Assembly: GCA_036244855.1 (NCBI GenBank)
Contig: BQKZ01001681.1
Location: 25,991-89,990 of the forward strand
Length of the DNA: 64,000 nt
DNA from: Temnopleurus reevesii
Lineage: Eukaryota > Echinodermata > Echinoidea > Temnopleuroida > Temnopleuridae
Direction: 5' to 3'
Below the pieces are notes generated by a model. It worked only from the letters and a program-made list of their open reading frames with translations. It was not told where the DNA came from and searched no databases. The translations under genes and the position numbers were made by a program. This document shows positions 1 to 12,300 of the stretch, one piece after another (position 1 is the stretch's first letter; every line of letters starts with the position of its first letter).

Positions 1-2410
1 GGCTTAGGTTAATCCAGAGATAAAAACAAACGTCGAGTTCCAAATCCCAATTGTTTCTAGCAGTTTGGCAGGTGTTCAAGGCCATTGCTGCCACCATGAC
101 ACATTTATTCAATTTACCACCCGACAAATCCAAAGATAGCTACAAAACGAGACAAAAAAGGAGATTTTTCACACCCTGGAATATGGAAGTAAAACAGATG
201 GTAAAGACATTAACACGCCCCACATATGAAAGTTATCCATAAATCTCCCAAGTGCAACTTCCCTGGTTGACGAAAAGGCATATATAAAACATTTACAAGT
301 CTCTAGTGGATGGTACGATGACATTGAGTTTGGACAATGTATTTGAAAGTGGGAGGATCATATTAAGGATGTGATATGGAAATCAATGCTTACTTTACGT
401 GTAAGTTGTTGGTACTACTTCTATTCTGGATTGGTCCCTTTACCAAAATCTATTCTCATTCTCTCCCCTTGCTCACATCCTTTAACTTCTCGCAAAACAT
501 TGAAACGAGCATGTATACTATTCCCCCTTCTTTATTTTTTTTTCTGATGTTTTTATTTCGTGGAAAAGTTCGAGTGTACAATCAATTTCTCTCACAACCG
601 AAAGAGATTATTTATATTTTCTAAATTATTTTAAAAGTGAATTATTTGAAATTTGTCGGATTATGAAGATTAGATGAATTGTGGGTCTACAAAAAAAATT
701 TTATTTCAAATTAAGATGCTAATACAAAAAGGGTGACTACACCTTTAAGTGCGAAATAAAGACGACCCTTCATGACCTTAGTCACCCTTGGTACGTGACT
801 CGCCTACTCGTCACCTTTCTTCATCTGGTTCTTTCTCTCTCCGGTCTGAAACTCTAGCTCCAGTTTGCTATTCAGTTCCAAACCCCTTCTGGACTTCTAG
901 TGTGTGCCTACATTCAGATTACAAAGTTGAATTGGGGTGGGATTTAGAGTGGACTCTCCTTTAGGCTTTACTTCAACCCTTTTTAATCCATATTTTATTT
1001 TACAAAATAAAAAACTGTGGGGTTCTCTGTTTGGGCAGACAGGGGTGACAGGGTGCGCTACTTTACCCCCACACTCTAAAAGAGTATCGCGTATTCGAAA
1101 ATTCCCATGTCCCATATTTGGAACTTTTTAATGTATAACATTGTTTTCATAACAAAATCAGATGCTAAAATAAAGTAAAGTTCAAAATATGTCTTACGCT
1201 GTGCAGGAATTAATCGACAATGTTCGTGGTAAACTTTATTCAAGTTTCAAAGATTTCTTGAATGATAGTGCCTGAACATACCAGGTCAGACAGCTTGATT
1301 TGACAATTTCTTAAATAACCAAATCATAATGTGTGACAATATGTAGAAAATATTCCGTTCTTGGAAGAAATATTCTAGTCATTTGTATAAACTTCGGGTT
1401 ATTGATAGCTTGTTGAACTCTCCAAGTTTTTAATTTGTCAAAACCCCATACCAATGCAAACGTAGGATGGATTCCACATTATTCGTGATCCCATTTCGTC
1501 CAAAAAGGTACTCTTGTTGTTCTTGTTTTTGTGTGAGAAAGGACATCAAAGAATGAAAAAGAACATCCATCTTGACGTCAAGTCGGAAGGGGGGATACTA
1601 GTATTTGCGATTGATGTTTCTGTACTTTTTTACATCCCATTTCGACCGCAATAATCATGATAATATTCAAGAAGGTAAAAATAAGAATTGACGAGAGCGT
1701 CCAAGGTCAAAGGTTTCGGGTCAAAATGTCTTTCCTCGTTGTTTTACCCATCAAATAATTTCACAAAACTGATGCAAACTATTTGTCGGAATATGGAAGT
1801 CGTAGTCAAACCTCAAGCGGCATCAGAATGGTGGTTATCAAAAAGGAAATGATTGAGGTTTGGGAATTATCTACCAAAGCCTGTATATTGTTTCACTACT
1901 GAAATCACGATCCTAACTTTTTGTTTACAGCTCTATGAGATATTGTTTTCTTCAGTCATCGAATGTATGGCTAACTAATAATAGCAGGGTGTTGATTAAA
2001 GACGCCATGTCGTTATCCCACGGTCATCTTTCTGGAGTGAATCGAACGGAGAGGGAGCTCCCAGCTGATTGCAAGCTTTACTTTATACGTGAGCATTATA
2101 TTTATTTTTATTCATTTCAGAGACTGTCTCGTATCGCTTTATATATAAGAGATGGAATAAAAACATTATGGAGATTATTACAATTATTGAAAACGTTTTT
2201 TGTTAGAGGGGAATTTAAAGGAATATCAACAAGCATTATCAATTATGTGCAATATTTTGACGTTGTTTCATCTACAGGTTTCCAAATTTTAATGTTTGTC
2301 GTCTCCTACAAATTAACAAAGACATTTATAATGACAATTGACAAGCAAACGGAAAGAACAATTTTATAGCATGGTAAATTGTATAATAGCATTCTACAGT
2401 TTCAAACTTT
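1..2410. other. no gene seen
   Basis: AT-rich DNA. It holds an 11-bp inverted repeat (AAGGGTGACTA at 729-739, complement at 779-789), an isolated CRE (1573-1580) and only short open frames without coding character. Confidence 0.5.
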
Positions 2411-2584
2411 TTAAAATTCTTTAGTATTCCAATTCTTTGGAGAAAGTGTATTCATATTTGCAATGGAACTTTTTGCCTTTTCCCTGCTGAACACTGTGGA
2501 AAAGCACATTTCTGTGTCAACTTTGATAAATTGCTCTGGATGATAAGGGACTATTATTGATTCCAATCTCGTGGTCATTTGCAG
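2411..2584 (-). other. weak candidate terminal exon, minus strand
   Basis: On the minus strand a good acceptor (caaatctttatttcag) is followed in phase 0 by 57 codons to TAA at 2411. The reading begins LQMTTRLESIIVPYHPEQF. It looks protein-like but matches nothing I know, and no partner exon is identified. Confidence 0.15.
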
Positions 2585-3620
2585 CTGAAATAAAGATTTG
2601 ACCTGATTTGAATCTACCATTCTACACCTGCTTGTTGCGGACAATTTATTATGAGACCATCAAGAATTATCCCTTAAACCGTATACTAACGAATTAGAAG
2701 CATTAATTTAATCGATTTTCTTAGGACAACATTTCTGATAAAAGTATACTTACAAACTCGCATCAGTATCACAAAGATACATTTGCCGATTTTTTACAAG
2801 CCTATTAAAAAAGGGTGGGTGGGGAGGTCGCTCATCTGTAATCATTGATCATGATGATATATCTCCGTCTTTTCATGCTTCCTTACCAAATGAGTTGTCT
2901 ATTAAAATCAATTTGATGCAGTTAAACATTGATCACCGCATATCAATATACATAACCGCAGATATTTCACAGGGAAATAGAACAGGTTGGCGGCTGGATT
3001 TAATTGGGTCATTAACGAGTGATTTTCTTGAGTTTGATGATGGATGTGGCTATTATTCCAACAAGTCGGACAGTGTTCAAGGCAGACAGATTGACCGGTG
3101 AATGGCTTGAATTCAACTCACACCTCCCCTCTAATTGATCGAAGGTAAAAGTATGTGACTGGGTGTGAATGGCTCGGAATTTTATTATGTTTAGTATTGG
3201 ATGTAATACTAGGATTTCATCTATTTGTGGTGCACTTTTTTTCGAAATGTTTTATAAGCGTGTACAAGTTGGTGAAGAGGACGCTTAATATGCTTAAACA
3301 AAAGCCACGTCATATCATGAAGATATCTTACTTTATAAATCAATATACCTACTGCAAGTATGACTTTGGAGGACGGATGTGTAATGGATGCAATGGGTTT
3401 AGCAGACGGGAACAGAGCAGAATAAGAGGAATAAAGGAGGGGCGGATGTATGTGCCATATAAACATGAATATTATATCACGGTGCATTTCCTCTTGAACG
3501 TACATCCTCCTATCATTGTCATTTGGCATTTTGGGAGCCAAAGATAGGGACGGCAGTTACCAAGGCAACACACAAAATTATTTGACCCATCTTTCTCTCC
3601 CCAAGCCTATGATCTATATC

Positions 3621-3836
3621 TCATCTCTTCGGGATGCGTGTCAGAACGAATGAATGCTTTCCGATTGGTACTAGCATGGACGTGGTTTCTGCTAAGTCCA
3701 TGGTCCTAGTGATAGCCCTGGTGACCTGGACAAATTCTTGATTGTCAGATTGACGGTCAATTCCAATCGAAAGGTCGCTTTTTAAGATCTGTTTGATAGC
3801 TTCCACATCGCTGTTTTTGTGACCCCATAAACATGT
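3621..3836 (-). other. weak candidate terminal exon, minus strand
   Basis: The minus strand is open for 71 codons from a TAG (3837-3839) to TGA at 3621, with coding-like composition (AITRTMDLAETTSMLVPIGK). It has no ATG near its start, so it would need an upstream exon; possible acceptors (caaaaacag near 3811) have poor pyrimidine tracts. Not recognised. Confidence 0.2.
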
Positions 3837-4371
3837 CTACTTTCAGTGAAAGCTTTCAGAGACATATAGCACTGCAGAGAGCAGGATAAGATAGAATAAT
3901 GCAAAGGCTTGATGCTTGATTTAGGATCTTTTCTATACTCTCATCTGGTTAATAAAATTCTTAATTGGTCTGATGAGAGTTGGCGATTGATGAGGGATAT
4001 ATGGTTGAATAACAGAGAATTAAAAGAGATAATTAACATGCCACTCATGCCATCATCATGGTCAAACCCGGATAACAAATGTAAAAAAGATCCAATAAAT
4101 TATATAATATCTTTATTGGAAAAGCATATTGGCTGTTGTGTGATGACTTTTGAAGTGTTTGAACACGTAATATTTCACTGCAATAATTAATATGCTACTT
4201 GCCATGGTCAAATCATAACAAATGTGTATTACAAAGTGTATTACAATTGCCATTGGAAATGCAGATAGGCTTTTGTGTGCTGACTTTTGAAGTTGGTTTG
4301 GACAGTTCCATATTAACGGACTATATAAATTTGATTTTCATGGCCCAGCAAAATATATAGAGCTGTTATAG

Positions 4372-4398
4372 AGTTGGTAAGGAAAAACCTTACCAACT
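4372..4398. repeat. perfect 11-bp hairpin with A5 loop
   Basis: AGTTGGTAAGG and CCTTACCAACT enclose AAAAA. There is no neighbouring gene that would make it a terminator or a known RNA. Confidence 0.6.
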
Positions 4399-5724
4399 AT
4401 AAATATAATTTGACACTTTTCTTTTTGACAAACAGGCGTGCATGTAGTACAATACATGGAGTCAAATGTCATTTGCTTCTCGCGATTTGTTTGACCCCGA
4501 TAACTTTTGTTCCAATTAAATACTGATATGTGATATTCATTATGAGTAAATGGAACAAATCAGAGAAACAAGAAGAAAATCTAAATTGGCAATACTGTAG
4601 ACTAAACACTATCAGTAATGGTAAAAACAAAACAATATTTGCGTCATAAAAGTTAACTAGGAATCTCTCCTCTTCTCCGTGTTTGTATAGAATGGCTATT
4701 AAAAGTGAGAAACATATTGATGAATGTATAAGGTCTCGGTATTACTTACATATCTACGCGGCGACATCTTTATTATCAGGACATAAGTAGCATAATCGCA
4801 GGTCTGGCCTGTTTTCATATGTGAATATTGCCTTGATGATAGTTGTTGAGACCGAATCTATACTATTCAACCCGTAACTTAATTTTCTTGAACATTGTTG
4901 GAACATTTTAAAAGCAAAAATCTAAACTTTAATTTTATCTGACTGAATGAGCATATTATTTCAAAATAAAGAATAAGCACTCTCTTTTTACTTTGGCTTG
5001 GGGGATTCAGGCGCCTAATGGAAATCATAACTATGTTTCTATAGCTTATTTAAATTCCACTCTCGAGAGAGCTAGATATATATTTTTTATTGTACAGCGA
5101 ATTACATATTGGGATCAACGACTACAGAATACTATCTTAACTAGTCATGTAGGGGATCTAAATTCATGCACAATTTCGACAACAAAGTTGGTATTGATAA
5201 CGAGTAAGCTTGTCCGAGGCTTACCAGACATAGCGACAAATAATTCCTGTTAATTGGAATAAAGTAAATTCGTTTAAACAGGTTAAAATCATGTCTTATA
5301 ATCAGGTTCGGCGGATAAAAACCAGCGAAAACGAAATCAGGCAAAAGTCGCCAGATTTCATTTTCTTCTTAAAGTTCTTGAATGATTTGGGGTGTGAAAT
5401 CTTTGACAAGAAACAAAATTTCAGCAATATAATATCTTCTCCATATACATGTTTATGATATATCTTCTACATCTTCATGAATTCTCGCGCATCATATATG
5501 GTAACTGCTGTCATGTCGAAAATGGGCTTCAATACATTTTCTTTTGAACGCTCCTCCTTGCTAGGACGTTGGATTTGAATGTAATTAGTCTCAACTTCAC
5601 ACTCGAACTGTCGATACTATTCTGGAGTTTACGCTCGACAACGGAGCGGCTCAACGACGGGAAAATTCGTCAGATTCCTGCGTTCTTGCTAACCCGTCCT
5701 TATTCCCTCCGTTGCTTCTGTTAA

Positions 5725-5901
5725 GGCCCGCGCACACCAAACACGGCACGGCATAATGGCACGGTTTTTACGCGGTATCTTGGTTGTTATTGGTCAGCGC
5801 GCTCCTCCGCGCAAAGGATGTTCCAGAATTGGCCAATCACAGGGGAGACATCGCGTAAAAACCGTGCCGTGATGCTGTGCCGTGTTTGGTGTGCCCGGGC
5901 C
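5725..5901. mobile_element. TTAA-flanked MITE, 177 bp
   Basis: Long near-perfect terminal inverted repeats (about 50 bp; left arm GGCCCGCGCACACCAAACAC, right arm its complement ending GGTGTGCCCGGGCC) flank a short GC-rich centre. TTAA precedes it (5721-5724) and TTTA follows, consistent with a TTAA target duplication with one change. There is no coding capacity. A non-autonomous piggyBac- or Kolobok-type element is inferred. Confidence 0.85.
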
Positions 5902-5926
5902 TTTACGCTACTCGCTCAACGGCAGT

Positions 5927-6108
5927 ATGCAAATTGAGTGTGACGTCAGGAATTGAGCTTTCACGCCGAAATCCAAAGATTTGCATAATAGGCACGTGAT
6001 TCGCTTGGCCGCATCTGATTGGCTACGTTCCTGCATCTAAGACGGACGCGAGATTGAGCAAAGACCGTTGTAGAATTCTGCTCTTCGCCGCTGTTGTCAC
6101 TGGCAACA
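5927..6108 (+). promoter_or_regulatory. promoter-like module: octamers, CRE, E-box, CCAAT, X-box
   Basis: Within 182 bp lie the octamer ATGCAAAT (5927-5934), a palindromic CRE TGACGTCA (5941-5948), a reversed octamer ATTTGCAT (5979-5986), the E-box CACGTG (5993-5998), an inverted CCAAT box (6018-6022) and an RFX-like palindromic X-box GTTGTCACTGGCAAC (6094-6108). The surrounding 5.6-6.2 kb is clearly richer in GC and CpG than the rest of the window. This density of perfect sites strongly suggests a real promoter or enhancer. A short ATG frame (6136-6180, good Kozak) follows. The likely target is the plus-strand exon at 7797. Confidence 0.45.
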
Positions 6109-6180
6109 AGCGAAGTCGACCTAAACGGGTCGAAAATGGTATTGATCAGCGATTTTGCCGTTCGTGGTGACGGTGCGTAA

Positions 6181-7796
6181 CCTCGCTATTGTTTTTTCAC
6201 GAGGGAACCAATGAAGAAAGTTCAGTTGGTTTACGAGGGGCGTGGCGTTGTGTTGATTGGTATTGATTTACGGATGGTTGAATGTCTTCACGCCTCCGAG
6301 CTGATTATGCAGAGATAAATCTTTCAGATCCGTTTTCTCGCAAGCATGTGTTTGTATATGTTTTTTTGCAAGCATATTTAAACTCGAGAATATATCGTTG
6401 GAAAGCCGATGAAGTGGTGGAAGTGGATACCCCATGTTGATTTTTTAATGCATGAATTAATTTCAGTTTCGTGATTTATTTGAGACTTTGTAATTGGCTT
6501 ATAGTATATTTTGATTGGATTGCAAATGAAAATAAACTAAACTGAAGCTGATATTCAGTGAAATTAAAAAAAAATCCCGACTTTTGCCTGAAATCGTTAT
6601 TGCCGGTCTAATATAAATACCACTTTCACACTTCTTTCTAACCAGCAGTCAACTGAGAAAATATTAATCCTTTTCAAACACTGTGTCTATTGCTAAGAAA
6701 TGAACATCTCAATCATCGGTTGTTGTTCTATGATAAGATTATAGGTGTAAGAAAATGCTGGGAAATAATATCTTTTTTACCGGATACACAAAATTACACG
6801 CATGATGAACAAAATAAATTAGCAGTGGACTGAGACCCTTGTGACATCACACCATCGGGAAATGAAATGATGCAAGACCTGAGAGATCTCGCACGTACCT
6901 CAGGTGGCCATCTTGCTAGGTACATGTAAGGTAGCGTCAATATTTACAAGAACGGGACATGATGGAAGTGGGTTGTATATTTCTGGTAGAATTGTCAGTT
7001 ACATTTGAAAAGAAAAGTTCTTCTGCGAGGTCAAGATGAATGTTTTAAAAACTGAAATATCAAAGGAATGATTTCCTGAGGAGCAATTTCCACATTTTGC
7101 ATCTGGTCAAGAGTACACTAAACCTTGGAGCACTGAAGTGTACATTTAGGCCTATTACTATCTTATAAAGAATTCCAAAATATGGAATATTTGGTAGTCA
7201 CATCTAGAGAAGGTTTGGAGCTGTAGAGACCAGGTTTTAAATGGCTAGCGTATATACCAAACTAAAATCGTATTCATATTGCGGTATTTGCAGGAATTAA
7301 CAGGATGCGCTTGCCTAACCGCAAAAATTCGTCCAATTTGCATGCGTTGTAAGCAAGTGTGATTACGTTAGCCAGACGTGTCCCCTACCAATTAATACAG
7401 TAAAATTGATTACGATGGAAGTACGGGGTTATTTACACTGTGTGACCCAGTCTTTACAACGGAAATGAACTGTATTGGTATAATTAACCCGAAGCTACAT
7501 CGATCGATCGTTGGCCTCGATTGCACCTGGTTAAGCGTGAAGGCATGGAGCCAACAAGCAGACGACAGTATCGGTATTTATACCAGGTTACTGACACCAC
7601 CATCCTAGCGGCTTCTTGCAAGAAAGTGACTCACTCCAAACTTCCATCGTTTACCTTTTGACGTTTAATATTAGATGAAGGAAAGTGAAGAGCCCGTTAG
7701 TCATAGTTGATTTGAATTTTGTGTGCCGACTTGACCGCCTGGTATTTGCATTTGATTAGAATGATAAGGATATCGTTTCTTTTCATTTCATTACAG
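6181..7796. other. non-coding; possible intron between promoter block and 7797
   Basis: No exon-like segment found. It could be the first intron if transcription begins near 6.1 kb. Confidence 0.3.
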
Positions 7797-7932
7797 GTGA
7801 GCCCACGTGATAATGGCTGCTTCGATCTTCACACCGGCAACTTTTGAAGTGTTCAAAGCGACCGATTTGCATCAACGGTCATCTTGCCTACCACAGGGGA
7901 CTTGCATAATTATCGTCGATATCTTCCCACCG
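7797..7932 (+). CDS. candidate first coding exon of a small unrecognised gene
   Basis: A long pyrimidine-rich acceptor (cttttcatttcattacag) precedes 7797 and a donor (CCACCG/GTATGC) follows 7932. An ATG at 7813 (A at -3, G at +4) opens 40 codons to the donor in phase 0, starting MAASIFTPATFEVFKATDLH. Base composition is much more GC-rich than the flanks, as expected of coding sequence. It joins in frame to 8085, for a total of 59 residues. The 16 bases before the ATG would be 5' UTR, with an earlier untranslated exon near the promoter-like block at 5.9-6.2 kb. I recognise no family; the residues just before the donor (CIIIVDIFPP) are hydrophobic. Confidence 0.4.
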
Positions 7933-8084
7933 GTATGCTGTAGTGTTGCAACGATTTGATGAATGAATGTAGCAGATAGTTTGGTGCTGGTTTCTTGATG
8001 TATGCCTGAAGGTGTGCAGAGTCGTCAATTCAGCATCAATTCATGAATTTCAGAACAGCAAATCTGCAATTCTTCTTCCTTCAG

Positions 8085-8144
8085 GTGTCGAGTGTCCTCC
8101 TTCTTAACTTTATGAATCATAAACCAAGTAGATGGTTTGTTTAA
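8085..8144 (+). CDS. candidate second exon and stop of the small gene
   Basis: A strong acceptor (gcaattcttcttccttcag) lies 152 bp after the donor at 7933. The phase-0 frame gives 19 codons (VSSVLLLNFMNHKPSRWFV), ending in TAA at 8142-8144. Combined with the hydrophobic end of the first exon it gives a segment of about 17 mostly apolar residues, so a small membrane or secreted protein is possible. A weak donor (CCAA/GTAGAT) inside the exon could instead lead to further exons. Confidence 0.3.
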   Translation: MSSVLLLNFMNHKPSRWFV

Positions 8145-8822
8145 CTCGTCACATGTTCGCGTTGCCGATTGAGGGCTTGTGAATGTTTCATGTCTTCATT
8201 AGATGTGAACATATCAGTCAATCGATGTATGCATCACGTGACACGTCCATACACCAGTAATATTGCTCAATCACACATTTTCGCTTATGGCAAACGTCTG
8301 CCCAATGTTCATTAAATCTTGAAGACACTCGATGAGTGCAGAGATAAGGAGGTAAGATGCTCGATTGACGTTAAAGACGTTAGGTGGGCCCTCTAGGTAG
8401 GCATCCGTTTCCATCATTTTATCTGTATTTCTGCGTCCGCACAGCGTCTATCGAATTTCGTGAACTTTTGGCAGATATTGGTTATAAACGCAAAGATATG
8501 AGTGAGTGAGACAATAATTATTTTCTCTCCAACCCAACCCAATCCAACACGTATACAGTTGATAGAGATAGCCCCTTGGAGGACCAGTATTTGTTCCTGA
8601 AAAAGGTATCCTTTATAAAGAAGACTAAATGAATGGATTGGTTGTTTCTCATTTTCCATGTGGAATGTTTGGTAGCAGCTGTACATTTTGGTTGAGTACA
8701 GTCCTTTCTCACAACAGTGAGGGTCAGTCAATACTCTTTCTGAAGAAATTGTTAATGCCAGTCAGAGATTCTCAATCAATTTAATTAATTTTGTAAACTC
8801 GTCTTTCCTATGTCTCCCTCTC

Positions 8823-8824
<2 letters not shown>

Positions 8825-8868
<44 letters not shown>
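8825..8868. repeat. (CT)n microsatellite
   Basis: An uninterrupted CT run, extended by CT-rich sequence to about 8912. Confidence 0.9.
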
Positions 8869-8869
<1 letters not shown>

Positions 8870-9059
8870 TTCTATCCTCTGTCTCCCTCTCCCTCTCTCA
8901 CTTTCAATCTCTCTATACATGTATATCTTATCTCCATTCTTGAAATTATTTAGAGAGATAACTTTCGAAAGCTGCGATAACGATATGTAAATATAGATGA
9001 TTTTATTTGTTTGAAATTGTCAACAATATTGGTCTATCCTCCTTGATAATGATGCTTAA

Positions 9060-9303
9060 GGCAGACTCACACCTTTGTATTTTTAGTTTCCATCGGCCCA
9101 GCGTTTTTGACAATCAAAACGCTCCATGGACGCATGAAGATACGGGTCATACGGTGGACTAACGTTCGAAGTACACTCCTTAAGCGCAAGCCGAAAGTCA
9201 ATCCACCGTCTGATCAGCGTATAGTGTGCGCTCGAGGAGCGTTTTCTAATTTTCAAAAACTCTTGGCCGACACAGACTAAAAACGCAACGGTGTGAGTCT
9301 GCC
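9060..9303. mobile_element. TTAA-flanked MITE, 244 bp
   Basis: Terminal inverted repeats begin GGCAGACTCACACC and end GGTGTGAGTCTGCC, and the pairing continues through tttttagt/actaaaaa. TTAA lies at 9056-9059 and TTTA after the right end. The end pattern GGC-(5 bases)-CACACC resembles the element at 5725, so the two may be related families. Confidence 0.85.
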
Positions 9304-12300
9304 TTTAGCAGTAAATAGACCAATAGTATGTAAATGTATGTGAGTATAGGGTGGGTGGTATCAGTCATTCAGTGACCTCCTGTCATTCATGGCTGATTGA
9401 TGAGTAGACAGGTCAAACTCTAGTTTCTGGATGATTGTCTCCATACCAGACCAAAGCTCATTGTTTTGATGACTGGTGATCGATCGTTTATATACCCGAA
9501 ATTTGGTTTTGATGAAAATGTGAATTATGTTTAGGGTATTAATACGTGCAGCCAAAATAACCCATACGTCCACTCTGCAGAGTGCTTAAGTCGCTTTCTC
9601 TATCACTGTCTATTCATGCAACCCTATAGCCAGAACATCACCAACGCTAAAGGTACCCATCCACCTGACATGGGACCTGTAACATAAAAATTCCAATTAA
9701 AGTTACTTTAAATATTAATTGTAAGTCTATGGCAAAACGAGAACCATTGTTAAAAATCTATTATTTTTAATATTATATGCCTCTGGATTGGGTGCAGCAC
9801 AAAGCAAATGGTTTTATTGCGGAAAGAAATATGACTGGGACTCAAAACTGCTTCCTTTTGATTGAAATTAACGTGATTTATTATTCGGTCATAAAGACTC
9901 CACAGTCGGACAAGAAATTCAACTCATTTTATAGAGAGAAAAAACATTTCTTAAAAATTAGACAAATATAATATTGCCCCAGAAAATGTACATTTACTTG
10001 GATAAATAGCCAAAAATTGCAAAACGTCTTGAAGTTAGGTTACTCAGCGCATTTATTTCTATTAAGAAGACCAGTGGGTGCACCTGCTACCAAGACATCT
10101 CTAGAAAAGAAGATTCGACCTGCATCCCAAATCTCTCTATCGGATCGCATCTTTCCTTGCCCATCTCAAAACGATGTCACCAATGAAATGACTCACTCAA
10201 CCGCGAGAAATCGCTTTCGCGCCCATTTTGGTGGTGACCATTTTGTATCTCCTTGTTTCATTCCATTCTAGTCATGTCTGTACATCCCTTCCGTTCGATC
10301 CATCACTCACCAAACTCACTTGGCAAATTTAGAAGGACTGTTCCCATGGCTGAAAATAGAATGCTACGAAAACCTACGTGTGTCCCAATATCTGTGGTGA
10401 AAGAGCTAGATATATTTTCAATAAAAACAAAGTAAATGGCACGCCCTATTTTAATGACCGTTTGTGTTGCTGTAGGGTTTAGAACCAGTCATACACTTTT
10501 CTGTTGGCAAGATAATGTTCATATAGGCCTATTTGAATGCATTAAATGGCTTCTGATTCGTGACAAAGATAGCTTTTGTTTAGAATCTAGTTCTGCTAGG
10601 TACATGTATATGGAATATAGTCGTGCGATACATATGCGTGTATACAAACAAGCTAAGGGTCGCATTTCAGTATTATTTCTCTTCAAAATGAATATTGAGC
10701 TGTTAGATTCTTCGGCTTCTAAATGAAGAAGAAGGTACATCTATAAGGATAAAAGTCTTAATTTTAACAATTTTGCCCCATATTCAAAGAGTCTTTATGT
10801 GCTCGTTTCGAAGTAGCACTCCTTGAACTTTTTTGGGAATCTATATCCTAAAGTTGCAAAAAAAAGATAAGTTAAACATGGACAATCTGAAAGCTTTTCC
10901 TAAAATAAGAATTCAATGTCATGGTTTGAAGTGTTGTCTTCCAGTAACACATTCATGACTCTGTTTTAAATTTTGAAGCAGTGTGAAAGATGGGGGTCAT
11001 CAACACTCCACACTTTCCACACTTCGTTGCCATCAATCTCACTCAAGTATTGTACTTTCTTTCATAATATCCTAACGTCATTTCAGCCGATTAACCCATC
11101 TTCTCTCGCCTGAGGTATAACAACATATAAGGTCCGTTTACATTGACAATACAGTAACATAGGTTCCCGATATTTCTGATGATGGCCTCTTAAATGCAAT
11201 CCCATGACAGCTCCATATTGCAATATCATATTGAATGTTTACAAATCAATCTAAACGAAAAGCGTTTTCATAATATCATTTTTTTTCCTTAACTTGCTTC
11301 TTTTTTTTTATGATTAACCACGTTAAATGCGATGTTTTCTATCTCCATGACAATTAATATTGTCTTAATCTTTTTCCAGAAATGTGGAACTTCTGGCAAA
11401 CGTAATCATGGTTATGTTTCTTTGAGGTTTTCACATCATTATACTAGTAGTAGAAGATGTATTTGTTGGCCGATATTCTATTTGTATATTTTATTTTATA
11501 TAATATGCAACCATGAAGAGAGTTGGAAATTGGTTAAAAGTTTGAAAGCAATGTCGGGTTTAACCCAAAGTCGCCAAATGTGGATGAAACATACAGATGC
11601 ACATTTTAAGAGGTGGTCTATCATTTTGATCTGCATGCTTTATCATCTCTATGTATATTCAAAGGAACGTCCTACTCCTGTTCGCTTTAGAATGTATTTT
11701 TCGTCTACTGAAGATAAGAGATCCTGGGATCTGTAACATTGAAGGGATTGTGATCAATCAAAAAAAAAAAAGAGGTGCAATCTTACCTAGGCATCATGGC
11801 GAGTAACATAGCATGGAGGTTCGAGGTTCGAGCCCTCGAGATTTTTGTTTTGATGGCGAAGGTACACGGTTTTAGATATATGATAATCTATCTGACACTC
11901 CCTGTATTTTGTATTTTAAGGTAAATCATGGAATTGGTAAATACATTCAGCCCATCCCAGTATACAGGGACATTAAATAGTGGGCCATTGGTTAAAAAAG
12001 TACATCCCACTGGCAGTGTGAACAATCTAGGTAAATACTGTATATGTGGCACAATGTGAACTCATCTGGCAGCATCACAAAATGCATGTTTATTTTCATT
12101 AAGATAGTGACGTTAAAAGGGTTAAACATCTTATGTAATCAAAGCCCCATTTCTCACAAATTATCGATAAGTAAGAATCATAATCTTCGGCTCGCATTCC
12201 CTCGCTTCGTCCATAGTCTGAGTCATATTTCGCCTTCGGAGAAACAAAACAAATTTGTCTTAGCTAGATATATGCATTATATTGGACGAATTAAGACGTC

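Noticed and set aside
1935..2369. 144-codon plus-strand frame preceded by a tttacag acceptor-like word
   Set aside because: The reading becomes low-complexity and AT-driven after 50 codons; no partner exon or motif was found, so it is not called.
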